A stretch of DNA of 41,987 nt from JAAYCI01 sp047972265 (GTDB taxonomy: Bacteria > Bacillota > Clostridia > Oscillospirales > Ruminococcaceae): the NCBI GenBank assembly GCA_047972265.1, contig JBKEAM010000022.1:1-41987 (forward strand), read 5' to 3'. Below the pieces are notes generated by a model. It saw nothing but the letters and a program-made list of their open reading frames with translations, was not told the origin of the DNA and made no database searches. Both the position numbers and the translations under genes were made by a program. This document shows, piece after piece, positions 32,828 to 41,149 of the stretch; positions within the stretch are counted from its first letter, which is position 1; each line of letters begins with the position of its first letter.

Positions 32828-34144
32828 ATGGGTATTACCGGCGAAAAACTGTGGCAGGCCCCTGCACCACAACAGTTGGCAGAAATGGCAGGGCACAGCG
32901 TTACCATGCGTGCCACAGTGCACAACATCCGCGAGCTTGGCGGTATTTCTTTTGTTGTATTGCGCACTGGCCGCTACCTGTACCAAACTGTGTGGGACAA
33001 AGAGGTATGCAAAACCCCTATAACAGAGCTTTCTGTTGGGGATGCCGTAGAGGTAGAGGGAACCGTACGCTTAGAGCCCCGTGCTGAGGGCGGCGTTGAA
33101 GTTTTGCTAAATAGCTTTGTGGTGTTAAATCATCCGGCTACCCCTGCTCCCCTCAATTTGGCTGATAGAAATTTAAAGGCAACCTTGGGCACCAATATGG
33201 AATACCGCACTACAGCTCTGCGCCATCCTAAACAGCGCGCTGTGTTTCGCATTTCCGAAGGCATAGTTACCGCATTTCGCAATTTTATGCTGGCAAACGG
33301 CTTTGCCGAAATTCACTCTCCCAAGATAGTGGGCATTACCGCCGAGGGCGGTGCCGAGGTTTTTCATCTGGATTATTTCGATCAGGCTGCCTCGCTTACC
33401 CAAAGCCCTCAGTTTTATAAGCAAACTTGCGTTGCGTTTTTCGACCGTGTATTTGAGGTTGGCCCGGTTTACCGTGCAGAGCTACACAATACCAGCCGCC
33501 ATTTAAACGAATATACCGGCCTAGATTTTGAGATGGGCTTTATCCATAGTATGGACGATATTATGGAAATGGAAACTGGTATGCTGCGCCACGTTATGGA
33601 TGTGCTGCGCGACCAGTATTCTTACGAGCTAAATCTGCTAAAAGTAGAGCTGCCCGAAGTAAAAGAAATCCCCACCATTCGCTTTGCCGATGCGCTTCAG
33701 CTTTTGCGCGGCATTGGCGGCGGCAAAAACAAAGGTGACCTTACCCCCGAAGATGAAGTGCTGCTTTGCAACCACTTTAAAGAAAAGGGAGAGGGCGAAT
33801 TTGTTTTTGTAACCCACTTCCCCTCTGGCAAGCGCCCATTTTATGTAATGGATGACCCCGAAGCCCCCGGCGAAACGCTGTCATTCGATTTGCTTTTGCG
33901 TGGCCTAGAAATTACCACCGGCGGGCAGCGTATCCATTCTTATGAGAATCAGGTACAAAAACTGGAGGCACGTGGCCATAACCCTGCCGACTTTGAAAGT
34001 TACATTGGTGTACACCGTGTAGGCTTGCCCCCTCATGGCGGCCTTGGCATTGGATTGGAACGTTTGGTGATGAAAATCTGTAATCTTTCCAACATCCGCG
34101 AAGCCAGCCTATTCCCTCGGGATATCAACCATTTGTATCCATAA
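32828..34144 (+). CDS. aspS: aspartyl-tRNA synthetase, archaeal type (probably Asp/Asn non-discriminating)
   Basis: This 438-residue class II synthetase has an N-terminal OB-fold anticodon-binding domain (~15-105) and a catalytic domain with motif 2 in EVGPVYRAELHNTSRHLNEYTG, the aspartate-site stretch GLDFEMGF and motif 3 GGLGIGLERLVM. The compact length without the bacterial GAD insertion is that of archaeal-type AspRS, annotated in many Firmicutes as aspartate--tRNA(Asn) ligase. Such enzymes can also charge tRNA-Asn, followed by GatCAB amidation; this cannot be proved here. ATG 32828 follows GTGGGGAA. A hairpin terminator follows. Confidence 0.88.
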   Translation: MGITGEKLWQAPAPQQLAEMAGHSVTMRATVHNIRELGGISFVVLRTGRYLYQTVWDKEVCKTPITELSVGDAVEVEGTVRLEPRAEGGVEVLLNSFVVLNHPATPAPLNLADRNLKATLGTNMEYRTTALRHPKQRAVFRISEGIVTAFRNFMLANGFAEIHSPKIVGITAEGGAEVFHLDYFDQAASLTQSPQFYKQTCVAFFDRVFEVGPVYRAELHNTSRHLNEYTGLDFEMGFIHSMDDIMEMETGMLRHVMDVLRDQYSYELNLLKVELPEVKEIPTIRFADALQLLRGIGGGKNKGDLTPEDEVLLCNHFKEKGEGEFVFVTHFPSGKRPFYVMDDPEAPGETLSFDLLLRGLEITTGGQRIHSYENQVQKLEARGHNPADFESYIGVHRVGLPPHGGLGIGLERLVMKICNLSNIREASLFPRDINHLYP

Positions 34145-34176
34145 TTTATATTCTCTGTTTATTAAAAGTAATCATC

Positions 34177-34207
34177 AAAAAAGCCTTCCATTTTGGAAGG
34201 CTTTTTT
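34177..34207. terminator. bidirectional intrinsic terminator
   Basis: A perfect 14-bp stem (34177-34190 with 34194-34207) with A6 and T6 at its ends lies between the convergent aspS and flippase genes. Confidence 0.9.
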
Positions 34208-34295
34208 CTATTTTAAGATAATTTCACAGCTGTTGTGTTGTAACTTGGCATAAATATTCATAGGCAAAGCTATTTTAAGACTGCTTGCATTTATT

Positions 34296-35735
34296 TTATA
34301 ATTTGCTTTCCTTCTCGTGCTTCTTTTTTGCAAAAAATACGTGCTGGGCTGCCACCACCAGCTCTTTTACATTTAGGCCAATCAAGCCCATAAGTGCCAA
34401 CCCACACCATGCAATCCAGCCCCAGGGGCGCAAAATCATAACCATTGTTTCTGCCAGTATCAAAGCCGTATTTATCAGCAGCTTTACCGGCTGATACCGC
34501 ATGGTGATAAAGCGGCGGGCCATAATGGCACGTACCACAAAAATAACCATGCTGCTGGACATATTGGCAATGCCCGCACCATACAGCCCAAGTATGGGGA
34601 TAAGCACCGAGTTAAGCGCAAGGCTGGTACCAGCGCCTATTAATACGCTGTACAGGGTAAGGGTAGACTTTTTTTCTACCACAAAAACGCTGCTCATAAA
34701 AGATTGTAAAAATGTAAATACCGAGGATATTGCCAAAAATGGCACATAACGCCAAGCCTCGTAATACTCGGCATTGCCGGAAAGCAAGCGCACTGCCAAT
34801 TGACAAAAAAAGATAAGCCCGCCGCCTATTATAAATGCAACCGCCATTACCGCCGCGTACACGGTAGAAAAAAACGCCCCCTTGTCCTCATCCTGCCCGT
34901 CGGTTACAGCAGAAATTTGCCAGGCCTCAGTAAAAAAAGTAGAAATAACCGATACAATCCCCGAAGGTTTAGCCGCTACCCCATACAGCCCGGTGGCGCT
35001 TTGCCCCACTATATACGTAATAAAAAAGCGATCGCTTGTGCTTACCAGCCACCAAGATATGGTACTGGGCACTAGCGGTAGGGAGTAGCGCAGCATTTGT
35101 AAAAACAAAGGCTTATTAAATTGTTTAAAGTTGATGTAGCGCCATAAGCCCATTACAATAAACAGGCCGAGGGTACTGGCTAGGTCTGCCGAAATGATGG
35201 ATAAAAAATAGCCGGTGGTGCCCATTTTAAAATAAACAAGGTAAAGCATATTAAAGCCCACCGTATATAGCGATGCCAAAATGCCATCTATAGCATATAG
35301 GCGTATCCGCATTTGCGAGCGCACAAACTGGCAACATAGCAAACGCAGGCAACTGGTAAACATATACACAATCATAAGCAGTATCTCGTTTTGCAAATGC
35401 GGAATTAAACTAAAAATGGGAGATACCAGCACGATGCCGGTAAGCCCCAGTAAAATGGTAACCAATCCATTGGTAAATACATTATCGGCGGGTATATCTT
35501 TATCCAGCCCAAAGCGTATTACGGCCTGCGCTATGCCAAGCCCCATAAGGGGGATCAGTACGTTGGCTGTTTGCTCCAACGTCTCTTTGCTGCCGTATGC
35601 CGCCACCCCCAGCACTGTGGTATACAGGCGTGTTAATAAAACACTTAATATTTTGCTGGAAAAACTGCTTATGCCCAGTAACAGTGTGTTGGTTACTAGG
35701 CGGGAATATTTGTTTTGTTTTTGCAGCACACTCAA
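34296..35735 (-). CDS. polysaccharide flippase (Wzx/MVF superfamily), copy A
   Basis: This 479-residue membrane protein has about 12-14 hydrophobic segments and belongs to the MOP/MVF exporters that flip lipid-linked sugars (Wzx/RfbX-like). It starts with KQNKYSRLVTNTLLLGISSFSSKIL, a typical first helix, and has the family's STFFTEAWQISAV and FLQSFMSSVFVVEKKSTLTLYSVL regions. The C terminus is Lys/His-rich. The start is TTG 35735, with AGAGG 7 bases upstream. A close paralogue is encoded next to it on the same strand. No glycosyltransferase or polymerase genes are nearby, so the substrate is unknown. Confidence 0.87.
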   Translation of the reverse strand: MSVLQKQNKYSRLVTNTLLLGISSFSSKILSVLLTRLYTTVLGVAAYGSKETLEQTANVLIPLMGLGIAQAVIRFGLDKDIPADNVFTNGLVTILLGLTGIVLVSPIFSLIPHLQNEILLMIVYMFTSCLRLLCCQFVRSQMRIRLYAIDGILASLYTVGFNMLYLVYFKMGTTGYFLSIISADLASTLGLFIVMGLWRYINFKQFNKPLFLQMLRYSLPLVPSTISWWLVSTSDRFFITYIVGQSATGLYGVAAKPSGIVSVISTFFTEAWQISAVTDGQDEDKGAFFSTVYAAVMAVAFIIGGGLIFFCQLAVRLLSGNAEYYEAWRYVPFLAISSVFTFLQSFMSSVFVVEKKSTLTLYSVLIGAGTSLALNSVLIPILGLYGAGIANMSSSMVIFVVRAIMARRFITMRYQPVKLLINTALILAETMVMILRPWGWIAWCGLALMGLIGLNVKELVVAAQHVFFAKKKHEKESKL

Positions 35736-35940
35736 ACGTTTACCTCTTTTGCAGGCAGTTTTGCCCTTTTGCGGTTTTACATTTTATACTTATTTAGTTT
35801 ACAACAACTTAGCCTGTTCTTAAACACTTTTATAAATGTTACTTTATATTGCGCAATCCAGCAACTATTTTATGTTTCGTAGCTTTTATCTTTTTTATTT
35901 GCATAGACACAAAACCGTAAAAGGCCTCTTTAGGCATGCA

Positions 35941-35968
35941 AAAAGCCGGGGCATTTGCCCCGGCTTTT
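35941..35968. terminator. intrinsic terminator between the two flippase genes
   Basis: A perfect 12-bp GC-rich stem (35941-35952 with 35957-35968) has A and T runs at the ends. On the minus strand it ends the upstream flippase gene (36024-37541), so the two paralogues are probably separate transcripts. The rest of the 288-base gap shows nothing else clear. Confidence 0.85.
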
Positions 35969-36023
35969 TTAGTATTTAATTATAAATTTGTAGTGGGCTA
36001 TAAAAATCACCCACAAAAGAGCC

Positions 36024-37541
36024 TTATTCCCACGGTTCTTTTGTATTTCCCTGCCCTTTGTGCCAAACCCATTTTTCTGATGTTGTGGCAGTTTTGGCGG
36101 GCGGCTCGGTTTGGCTCTCTTGTTTTTTACGGGGTTTTTTAAGCATTTGCTGTACCGTTTTAAGCAATGCGCTTCCGTTTAAAGCAACCAAAACCAGCAA
36201 AATTGCCCCACACCATATAGGCCAGTAAGATAGCTGCATCATCATAATAAGGGCTTCTGCCATTATCAATGCACTGTTTACAATTAGCTTTAAGGGCTGA
36301 TAGTTTATTTTTATAAACTTGCGTGCCATAAACACACGCACCAAAAATATAACAACACTGCTGGTAAGGTTTGCAATACAGGCGCCAAATACCCCAATAA
36401 AAGGAATAAGGGTTGCGTTAAGCGCAATGCTTGTAGCGGCACCAATGAGCACACTGTATAAAGACAGCGAAGATTTTTTTTCTACCACAAATACGCTGCT
36501 CATAAAAGACTGCAAAAAGGTAAAAACAGAAGAAATAGCAAGCAGGGGCACATAAATCCATGCCGCATGGTAAGAAGTACGGCTAACCAGCATGCGCACA
36601 ATTATTTTAGAAAACAAAATAAGCCCGCCGCCTATTAAAAATGCCACCGCCATTAGCGCACCGTATACGGTAGAAAAAAACCGGCCTCTGTCTTCGTCCT
36701 GTCCATCGGTTACGGCAGAAATTTGCCATGCCTCGGTAAAAAAGGTAGATACCGCAGACACAAGCCCCGGCGGTTTTGAGGCGGCAACATACAGGCCGTT
36801 TGCCTCTCCCCCTACCATATACATAATAAAAAACCGGTCGCTTGCATTGGCCAGCCACCAGGATATGGTAGCGGGAACCAGCGGCAGAGAATATTTAAGC
36901 ATTTGCACAAACAGGGTTTTGTCCATACCGCCAAACTTTATATAGCGCCAAAGACGGGCAATAATAAACAGGCCCAGTGCACTTAAAAGGTCGGTGGCTA
37001 TGGTTGCCAGCAAATAGCCGGTAACGCCCATTTGCCATTTTACCAAAAATAATACATTAAAAAGCACGGTATACAGGGTTGCCAAAATACCATCTACCGC
37101 ATACAGCTTTATAAGCATTTGCGAGCGCACAAACTGGCAAAACAACAAACGCATAGAACTTGTAAGCATATATATTAACAACAATATAATGTTGCCGTTT
37201 AAGTGCGGAGCCAAAGAAAAAACCGGAGACAGCAGCAAAATACCCGCCAAGCCCAGTAATATGGTAACAAACCCGTTGGTAAATACATTTTCACTTGGGA
37301 TATCTTTATCCAGCCCAAAACGAATTACGGCTTGGGCAATACCAAGCGTCATTAACGGAATTAAAAGGTTTGCGGTTTGTACTACGGCATCGGCTTCGCT
37401 CCACATTGCCTCTGACAATACGGAAGTATAAAGCTTGGTAAGCAAAAAACTAAGTATTTTGCTGGAAAAGCTGCTGATACCCAGCAACAGCGTATTGGTT
37501 ACCAGGCGGGAATATTTGTTTTGTTTTTGCAGTGCGCTCAA
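36024..37541 (-). CDS. polysaccharide flippase (Wzx/MVF superfamily), copy B
   Basis: This 505-residue paralogue of copy A shares the whole first helix (QKQNKYSRLVTNTLLLG), the FGLDKDIPSENVFTNG loop and the FFTEAWQISAVTDGQDED region. It has 12-14 membrane segments and a longer, Lys/Pro/Thr-rich cytoplasmic tail (about the last 40 residues). It should flip a lipid-linked glycan across the membrane. I prefer TTG 37541 to TTG 37547: AGAGG is 8 bases from the former and the resulting N terminus (SALQKQ) aligns with SVLQKQ of copy A. It lies 60 bases downstream of the metalloprotease gene without a terminator, so the two may be co-transcribed. Confidence 0.87.
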   Translation of the reverse strand: MSALQKQNKYSRLVTNTLLLGISSFSSKILSFLLTKLYTSVLSEAMWSEADAVVQTANLLIPLMTLGIAQAVIRFGLDKDIPSENVFTNGFVTILLGLAGILLLSPVFSLAPHLNGNIILLLIYMLTSSMRLLFCQFVRSQMLIKLYAVDGILATLYTVLFNVLFLVKWQMGVTGYLLATIATDLLSALGLFIIARLWRYIKFGGMDKTLFVQMLKYSLPLVPATISWWLANASDRFFIMYMVGGEANGLYVAASKPPGLVSAVSTFFTEAWQISAVTDGQDEDRGRFFSTVYGALMAVAFLIGGGLILFSKIIVRMLVSRTSYHAAWIYVPLLAISSVFTFLQSFMSSVFVVEKKSSLSLYSVLIGAATSIALNATLIPFIGVFGACIANLTSSVVIFLVRVFMARKFIKINYQPLKLIVNSALIMAEALIMMMQLSYWPIWCGAILLVLVALNGSALLKTVQQMLKKPRKKQESQTEPPAKTATTSEKWVWHKGQGNTKEPWE

Positions 37542-37601
37542 ATTCAAATCCTCTTTTATATAAGGCCCCGCTAGCCCCTTTTTTCAAAAAACATTGCCAG
37601 T

Positions 37602-38150
37602 TTACTCCGCAAGGCGCAATAAACGCCGCCGCTGTTTATAGTCCGGCATCAGGCGTGCCATTTCGGCATGAAATCCCTCTTGATGGTTTGGGTGCAAAAA
37701 ATGCACATACTCGTGCAGCACCACATATTCTATCGCAGCCATGGGTTTATCTGCAAGCCGCGTATTAAGTGTAATGGTTTTTGTTACGGTATTGCACACA
37801 CCCCAGCGTGTTTTCATCTCGCGCACCCGCAGGGTGGGCCGCTTGCCCCCAAGCAAGCTAGAAAATAAGGGAAATATCTGTTCGCTTATCTGGGTAAACA
37901 ACTCTAGGCATTCTTGCTTGGTGTGCTGCGGCGGCAAATTTTGCCGTTGCAGTACGCTTTGCCTGTGTTTGTAAATCCAATCGGATTTTAGCGTTAAAAA
38001 GGCCTCTATATCTTTTTGGGGCATTTTGGGCGGAGCACTTACCCGTACACTTCCGTTGGAGGCTATTCTTAAATTAAGATTGCGTACACGCTTGCGCTCA
38101 AGGGTATATTCTACACATCCCCTGTTTGTTTGCAGCTGTAGTTTTTGCAT
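37602..38150 (-). CDS. YgjP-like zinc metallopeptidase (DUF45, M48-type)
   Basis: This 182-residue protein of the YgjP/WLM-like family is normally annotated as M48 family metallopeptidase. The family core KTRWGVCN (~113-120), the strand ITLNTRLA, and HExxH as VLHEYVHFLHPNH (His146, Glu147, His150) are visible; His156 is the likely third zinc ligand. It appears cytoplasmic, with no signal peptide. The substrate is unknown. ATG 38150 follows AAAGG by 5 bases; the longer start at 38183 adds 11 unrelated residues. Confidence 0.87.
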   Translation of the reverse strand: MQKLQLQTNRGCVEYTLERKRVRNLNLRIASNGSVRVSAPPKMPQKDIEAFLTLKSDWIYKHRQSVLQRQNLPPQHTKQECLELFTQISEQIFPLFSSLLGGKRPTLRVREMKTRWGVCNTVTKTITLNTRLADKPMAAIEYVVLHEYVHFLHPNHQEGFHAEMARLMPDYKQRRRLLRLAE

Positions 38151-38259
38151 AGTTGCCTTTCTAAATATACCCCTGTAACACACGCCGCATTTTGCATACA
38201 GTCAATTTTTAAAATTTTATGCCTATATTTTTAACTTTTGTATTGTGTTTTGCCATAGT

Positions 38260-38302
38260 AAAAAACTGCTGTAAATGCTGGATAATCCCGCAGTTACAGC
38301 AG
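38260..38302 (-). terminator. intrinsic terminator of the rubredoxin-like gene
   Basis: CTGCTGTAA (38266-38274) pairs with TTACAGCAG (38294-38302), extended by TGC/GCA. On the minus strand a run of six T (38260-38265) follows directly. It lies 17 bases after the stop. Confidence 0.85.
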
Positions 38303-38318
38303 CATATGGGATATTGGC

Positions 38319-38435
38319 TTACTCGGTAACTTCTTCGAAGTTCTCCGGGCCTGTAGCGCCACATACAGGGCAAACATCTGGCGGGGTATCTCCCTCAAAT
38401 ACCTCACCACAAACAAGACAAACCCATTTCTTCAT
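38319..38435 (-). CDS. 38-residue rubredoxin-like protein
   Basis: A small gene reads MKKWVCLVCGEVFEGD... with CPVCG at residues 22-26, giving two CxxCG knuckles that would bind one iron (or zinc). The pattern WVCxVCG-x-V-x-EGDTPP-x-x-CPVCGA is that of the rubredoxin module found at the end of rubrerythrins, here as a free-standing protein shorter than classic rubredoxin (~52 residues). Possible roles are electron transfer in oxygen or peroxide defence. ATG 38435 follows GGAGG by 9 bases. Its own promoter (TATAAT, 38469-38474) and terminator show that it is a complete gene. Confidence 0.88.
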   Translation of the reverse strand: MKKWVCLVCGEVFEGDTPPDVCPVCGATGPENFEEVTE

Positions 38436-38468
38436 AGGATTCTACCTCCGTTTTTTAGGTGTGGATTT

Positions 38469-38497
38469 ATTATAGCAGAAGCGCCTTTTAAGTACAA
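38469..38497 (-). promoter_or_regulatory. promoter of the rubredoxin-like gene
   Basis: Minus-strand TGC-extended TATAAT (38469-38474), with TTGTAC (38492-38497) 17 bases upstream. The -35 region falls just before the end of the neighbouring membrane-protein gene. Confidence 0.6.
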
Positions 38498-38498
38498 G

Positions 38499-39029
38499 CT
38501 AGTTAAGCCTGTCGCCATCTGCCTGCAAGGGCAGGCGGGCATACCTTGCCAGCACCAAATCCACCACCAAAAGGCCTGCTCCGGGCAAATAATAAGCCCC
38601 TGTATTATATAGGGTGCCCTGCGTATAGGCCAGTAGCATACTTACAACACTTATCACTGCGCCCGCCGCACAAATAACAACGCCCGTCACACACAGCCAA
38701 AAGGCAAGGCGGCCGTTGTTCTTTTTAAAAACACGCATAAACGAGGCAAACAGTCCTGCATAAAGCGCCAGCTCCAGCGCACGCCTTGCAACTGTCAGCA
38801 CGGTGTTTCCCTCTATAAAAAACTCTACCGCGCATACGGGAACAAGCACCAAACACACCCACATCGACAGGGTAAAACCGCCGTTTTCGTGGCGCAAGCC
38901 CCTAATGCCATTAAATACAATCAGGTAGCCAACGGCATCTATAAACATATCCCGCAGGCCTGCGGCGGGCATGCGTATGTACACAAACAGCAGGCCCAAA
39001 AGCACAAGCAAAACAGATGTGCGGCGCAT
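38499..39029 (-). CDS. uncharacterised multi-pass membrane protein
   Basis: I do not recognise this 176-residue protein. It has about five hydrophobic segments (near residues 5-20, 28-44, 55-72, 108-132 and 142-160), positively charged loops (RVFKKNNGR) and an Arg/Asp-rich end. ATG 39029 follows AGGAGG closely. It begins 8 bases after the stop of the DEAD-box helicase gene, so the two are certainly co-transcribed, but the helicase context gives no functional hint. No signal peptide, enzyme motif or cysteine cluster is visible. Confidence 0.72.
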   Translation of the reverse strand: MRRTSVLLVLLGLLFVYIRMPAAGLRDMFIDAVGYLIVFNGIRGLRHENGGFTLSMWVCLVLVPVCAVEFFIEGNTVLTVARRALELALYAGLFASFMRVFKKNNGRLAFWLCVTGVVICAAGAVISVVSMLLAYTQGTLYNTGAYYLPGAGLLVVDLVLARYARLPLQADGDRLN

Positions 39030-39037
39030 GTTTCCTC

Positions 39038-40852
39038 CTAATGGTCTTTCATGTAGTCCTCAAAGGTGGCATATTTTACTTCCACCTTTTCGCGGGTAAT
39101 CAGGCGCATGCTGTTGTCTTGCGCCAGCTCGTTTTCGCTAAAATCAAACACGCCTTTTTCGTTGGTGGGCGGTGGCGGGGGTGCTTTAACAGGTGCTGTT
39201 GGCTGCTTTACCGCTGCCTCGTTTGGCTGCTTATTTTGTGTGTTTCCATTTTTGCTTTTTCCGCGTCTGCGGTTATTGTTACGGCTCATATCGGCATCTC
39301 CCTTCTGGATTTGCTCGGAAGGCTCACTGCTCCATACCGGACGTTTGGTAGAAATAGCCTGCCCCCCTGTTAAATTTGTATACGGATCATAGGCGGAAGG
39401 GCGCGGGCGCCTTTCCTTTTTGTTTATATTTGCAACCGGCTTTTCTACGGCTTTGGAGGCAACCGCAACGGCACCCTCCCTGCGGGAAAGTGCTTTTGGC
39501 TGCCTTGCAACCTGATTTGCCGGTTTTTCAACTTTTTTATCTCCCTGTGGCTTTTTTTGCACAGCCTTGCGGGAGAGCTTTTCTTCTTTTAGGGCTTCTT
39601 TTTGAGGGGTATTTTTGCTTTTGCGGGCGGATTTTTGCCCTCCGGCTTTTTCTTCCACCTTAGGCTTTTGCGCACCGGGCTGCTGTTTTACGGTAGGGGT
39701 AAATACCTGCATAGGCCAGGCGTGCTCGGTTACTTCGTCTATTTTAAAGCCTATCAGCTTTTCAATATCAACAAGATATTCCAGCTCGTCTACACAGCAA
39801 AAGCTGATGGCTATGCCGCCACGACCTGCGCGACCGGTGCGCCCAATGCGGTGTACGTAGGTTTCGGGCATGTTGGGCAAATCGTAGTTAAAAACATGAG
39901 AAAGCTCGCTGATATCCAACCCACGGGCGGCAATATCGGTTGCCACAAGTACCTTAATTTTGCCCTCTTTAAAGCGTCCAAGTGCGGTTTGGCGTGCCCC
40001 CTGGCTTTTACTGCCATAGATGGCCATTGCCTCTATTTTAGCGCGGGATAATTCTCGCACCACTCTGTCTGCCCCATGTTTTGTGCGGGTAAATACAAGC
40101 GCGCTCGAAATATCGGGTGCAGAGAGCAAACTGGCCAGCAGGTGGCGTTTATTGGTTTTATCCACCTTATACAAAGATTGGCTGATACTTTCTACCGTGC
40201 TGGAAATGGGCGTTACAAATACCCGTGCGGGGTTGTGCAGCAGGCTGTTTGCAAGGTTTACAATCTCATCCGGCAGGGTGGCCGAAAACAAAAGTGTTTG
40301 GCGCTTTTGCGGCAACAGGGCCATAACTTTTTTTACATCGTGCACAAAACCCATATCCAACATACGGTCGGCTTCGTCCAGTACAAAAATTTCGAGGGAT
40401 GAAAGAGAAATAAAACCCTGCCCAATTAAATCGTTTAGGCGTCCGGGGGTGGCAACCAAAACATCTACCCCGCTTTTTAACTGCTTTACCTGAGGTGCCT
40501 GCCCAACGCCCCCAAAAATAACCGCGGTACGCAGCGGCAGGTATTTGCCGTATTGCTCAAAACTTTCGGATATTTGCAGAGCCAGCTCCCGCGTAGGGGT
40601 AAGAATCAAAGAACGTATGGGGCGTTTGCCCTGCACTTTTTTATCGGCCAGCAACTGCAAAATAGGCAGCGCAAAAGCCGCCGTTTTGCCTGTGCCTGTT
40701 TGCGCACAACCCAACAAATCCCGCCCGGCAATTACCGGCGGAATGGATTGTTCTTGTATGGGGCTGGGGCTTGTATATCCTGCATCATTTATCGCCCGCA
40801 GCAAAGGGGGCGTAAGGTTTAAACTGCTAAAATCCATATGGTGTTTGTTCAC
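39038..40852 (-). CDS. DEAD-box ATP-dependent RNA helicase
   Basis: This 604-residue helicase unwinds structured RNA (ribosome assembly, mRNA decay, cold adaptation). Motifs in order: Q motif PSPIQEQ (~29-35), motif I AQTGTGKT (50-57), PTRELALQ (86-93), DEAD at 159-162, SAT, then ATDIAARGLDI and HRIGRTGRAG in the second RecA domain. The last ~230 residues are a low-complexity tail rich in Lys, Pro, Gln and Asn, including SRNNNRRRGKSKNGN, probably for RNA binding. Only the core matches RhlE/CshA-type enzymes. The start is GTG 40852 with a weak upstream GGAA; ATG 40837 is an alternative without a visible ribosome site. Confidence 0.9.
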   Translation of the reverse strand: MNKHHMDFSSLNLTPPLLRAINDAGYTSPSPIQEQSIPPVIAGRDLLGCAQTGTGKTAAFALPILQLLADKKVQGKRPIRSLILTPTRELALQISESFEQYGKYLPLRTAVIFGGVGQAPQVKQLKSGVDVLVATPGRLNDLIGQGFISLSSLEIFVLDEADRMLDMGFVHDVKKVMALLPQKRQTLLFSATLPDEIVNLANSLLHNPARVFVTPISSTVESISQSLYKVDKTNKRHLLASLLSAPDISSALVFTRTKHGADRVVRELSRAKIEAMAIYGSKSQGARQTALGRFKEGKIKVLVATDIAARGLDISELSHVFNYDLPNMPETYVHRIGRTGRAGRGGIAISFCCVDELEYLVDIEKLIGFKIDEVTEHAWPMQVFTPTVKQQPGAQKPKVEEKAGGQKSARKSKNTPQKEALKEEKLSRKAVQKKPQGDKKVEKPANQVARQPKALSRREGAVAVASKAVEKPVANINKKERRPRPSAYDPYTNLTGGQAISTKRPVWSSEPSEQIQKGDADMSRNNNRRRGKSKNGNTQNKQPNEAAVKQPTAPVKAPPPPPTNEKGVFDFSENELAQDNSMRLITREKVEVKYATFEDYMKDH

Positions 40853-41149
40853 ATTCCAATCTTTGTTTATGGTTAATTATATCACACCAAATAAAAAATG
40901 AACAGCGTGTCCCATTTGCCCCTGTGGTATACTATAGCTAGGGCATTATACGTTATTTGGGGTTTAAACCGTGCCGCTTTATTACAACGGCATCTGTTAA
41001 AACCACGCCTTATTTATACGGTGTATTTTAGTAAACAGGCAAGCGCTTATTTTGTTTAACATTTTTTAAATTTGCCCGTACAAAAATTATTTTATTTGCC
41101 CGCGGGTTGCCAATACCATTTTGCGGGCAAAGCTTTAGGAGGTTTACCG
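40853..41149. promoter_or_regulatory. divergent helicase/msrAB intergenic region with structured leader
   Basis: Towards the helicase, minus-strand TATAAT (40876-40881) is a possible -10. Towards msrAB, extended TGGTATACT (40925-40933) would give a ~210-base leader. Within it TTTGCCCG occurs twice (41071-41078, 41095-41102), and its complement CGGGCAAA (41124-41131) lies just before the AGGAGG site. Either left copy can pair with the right one, giving two alternative hairpins beside the ribosome site. Confidence 0.45.
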
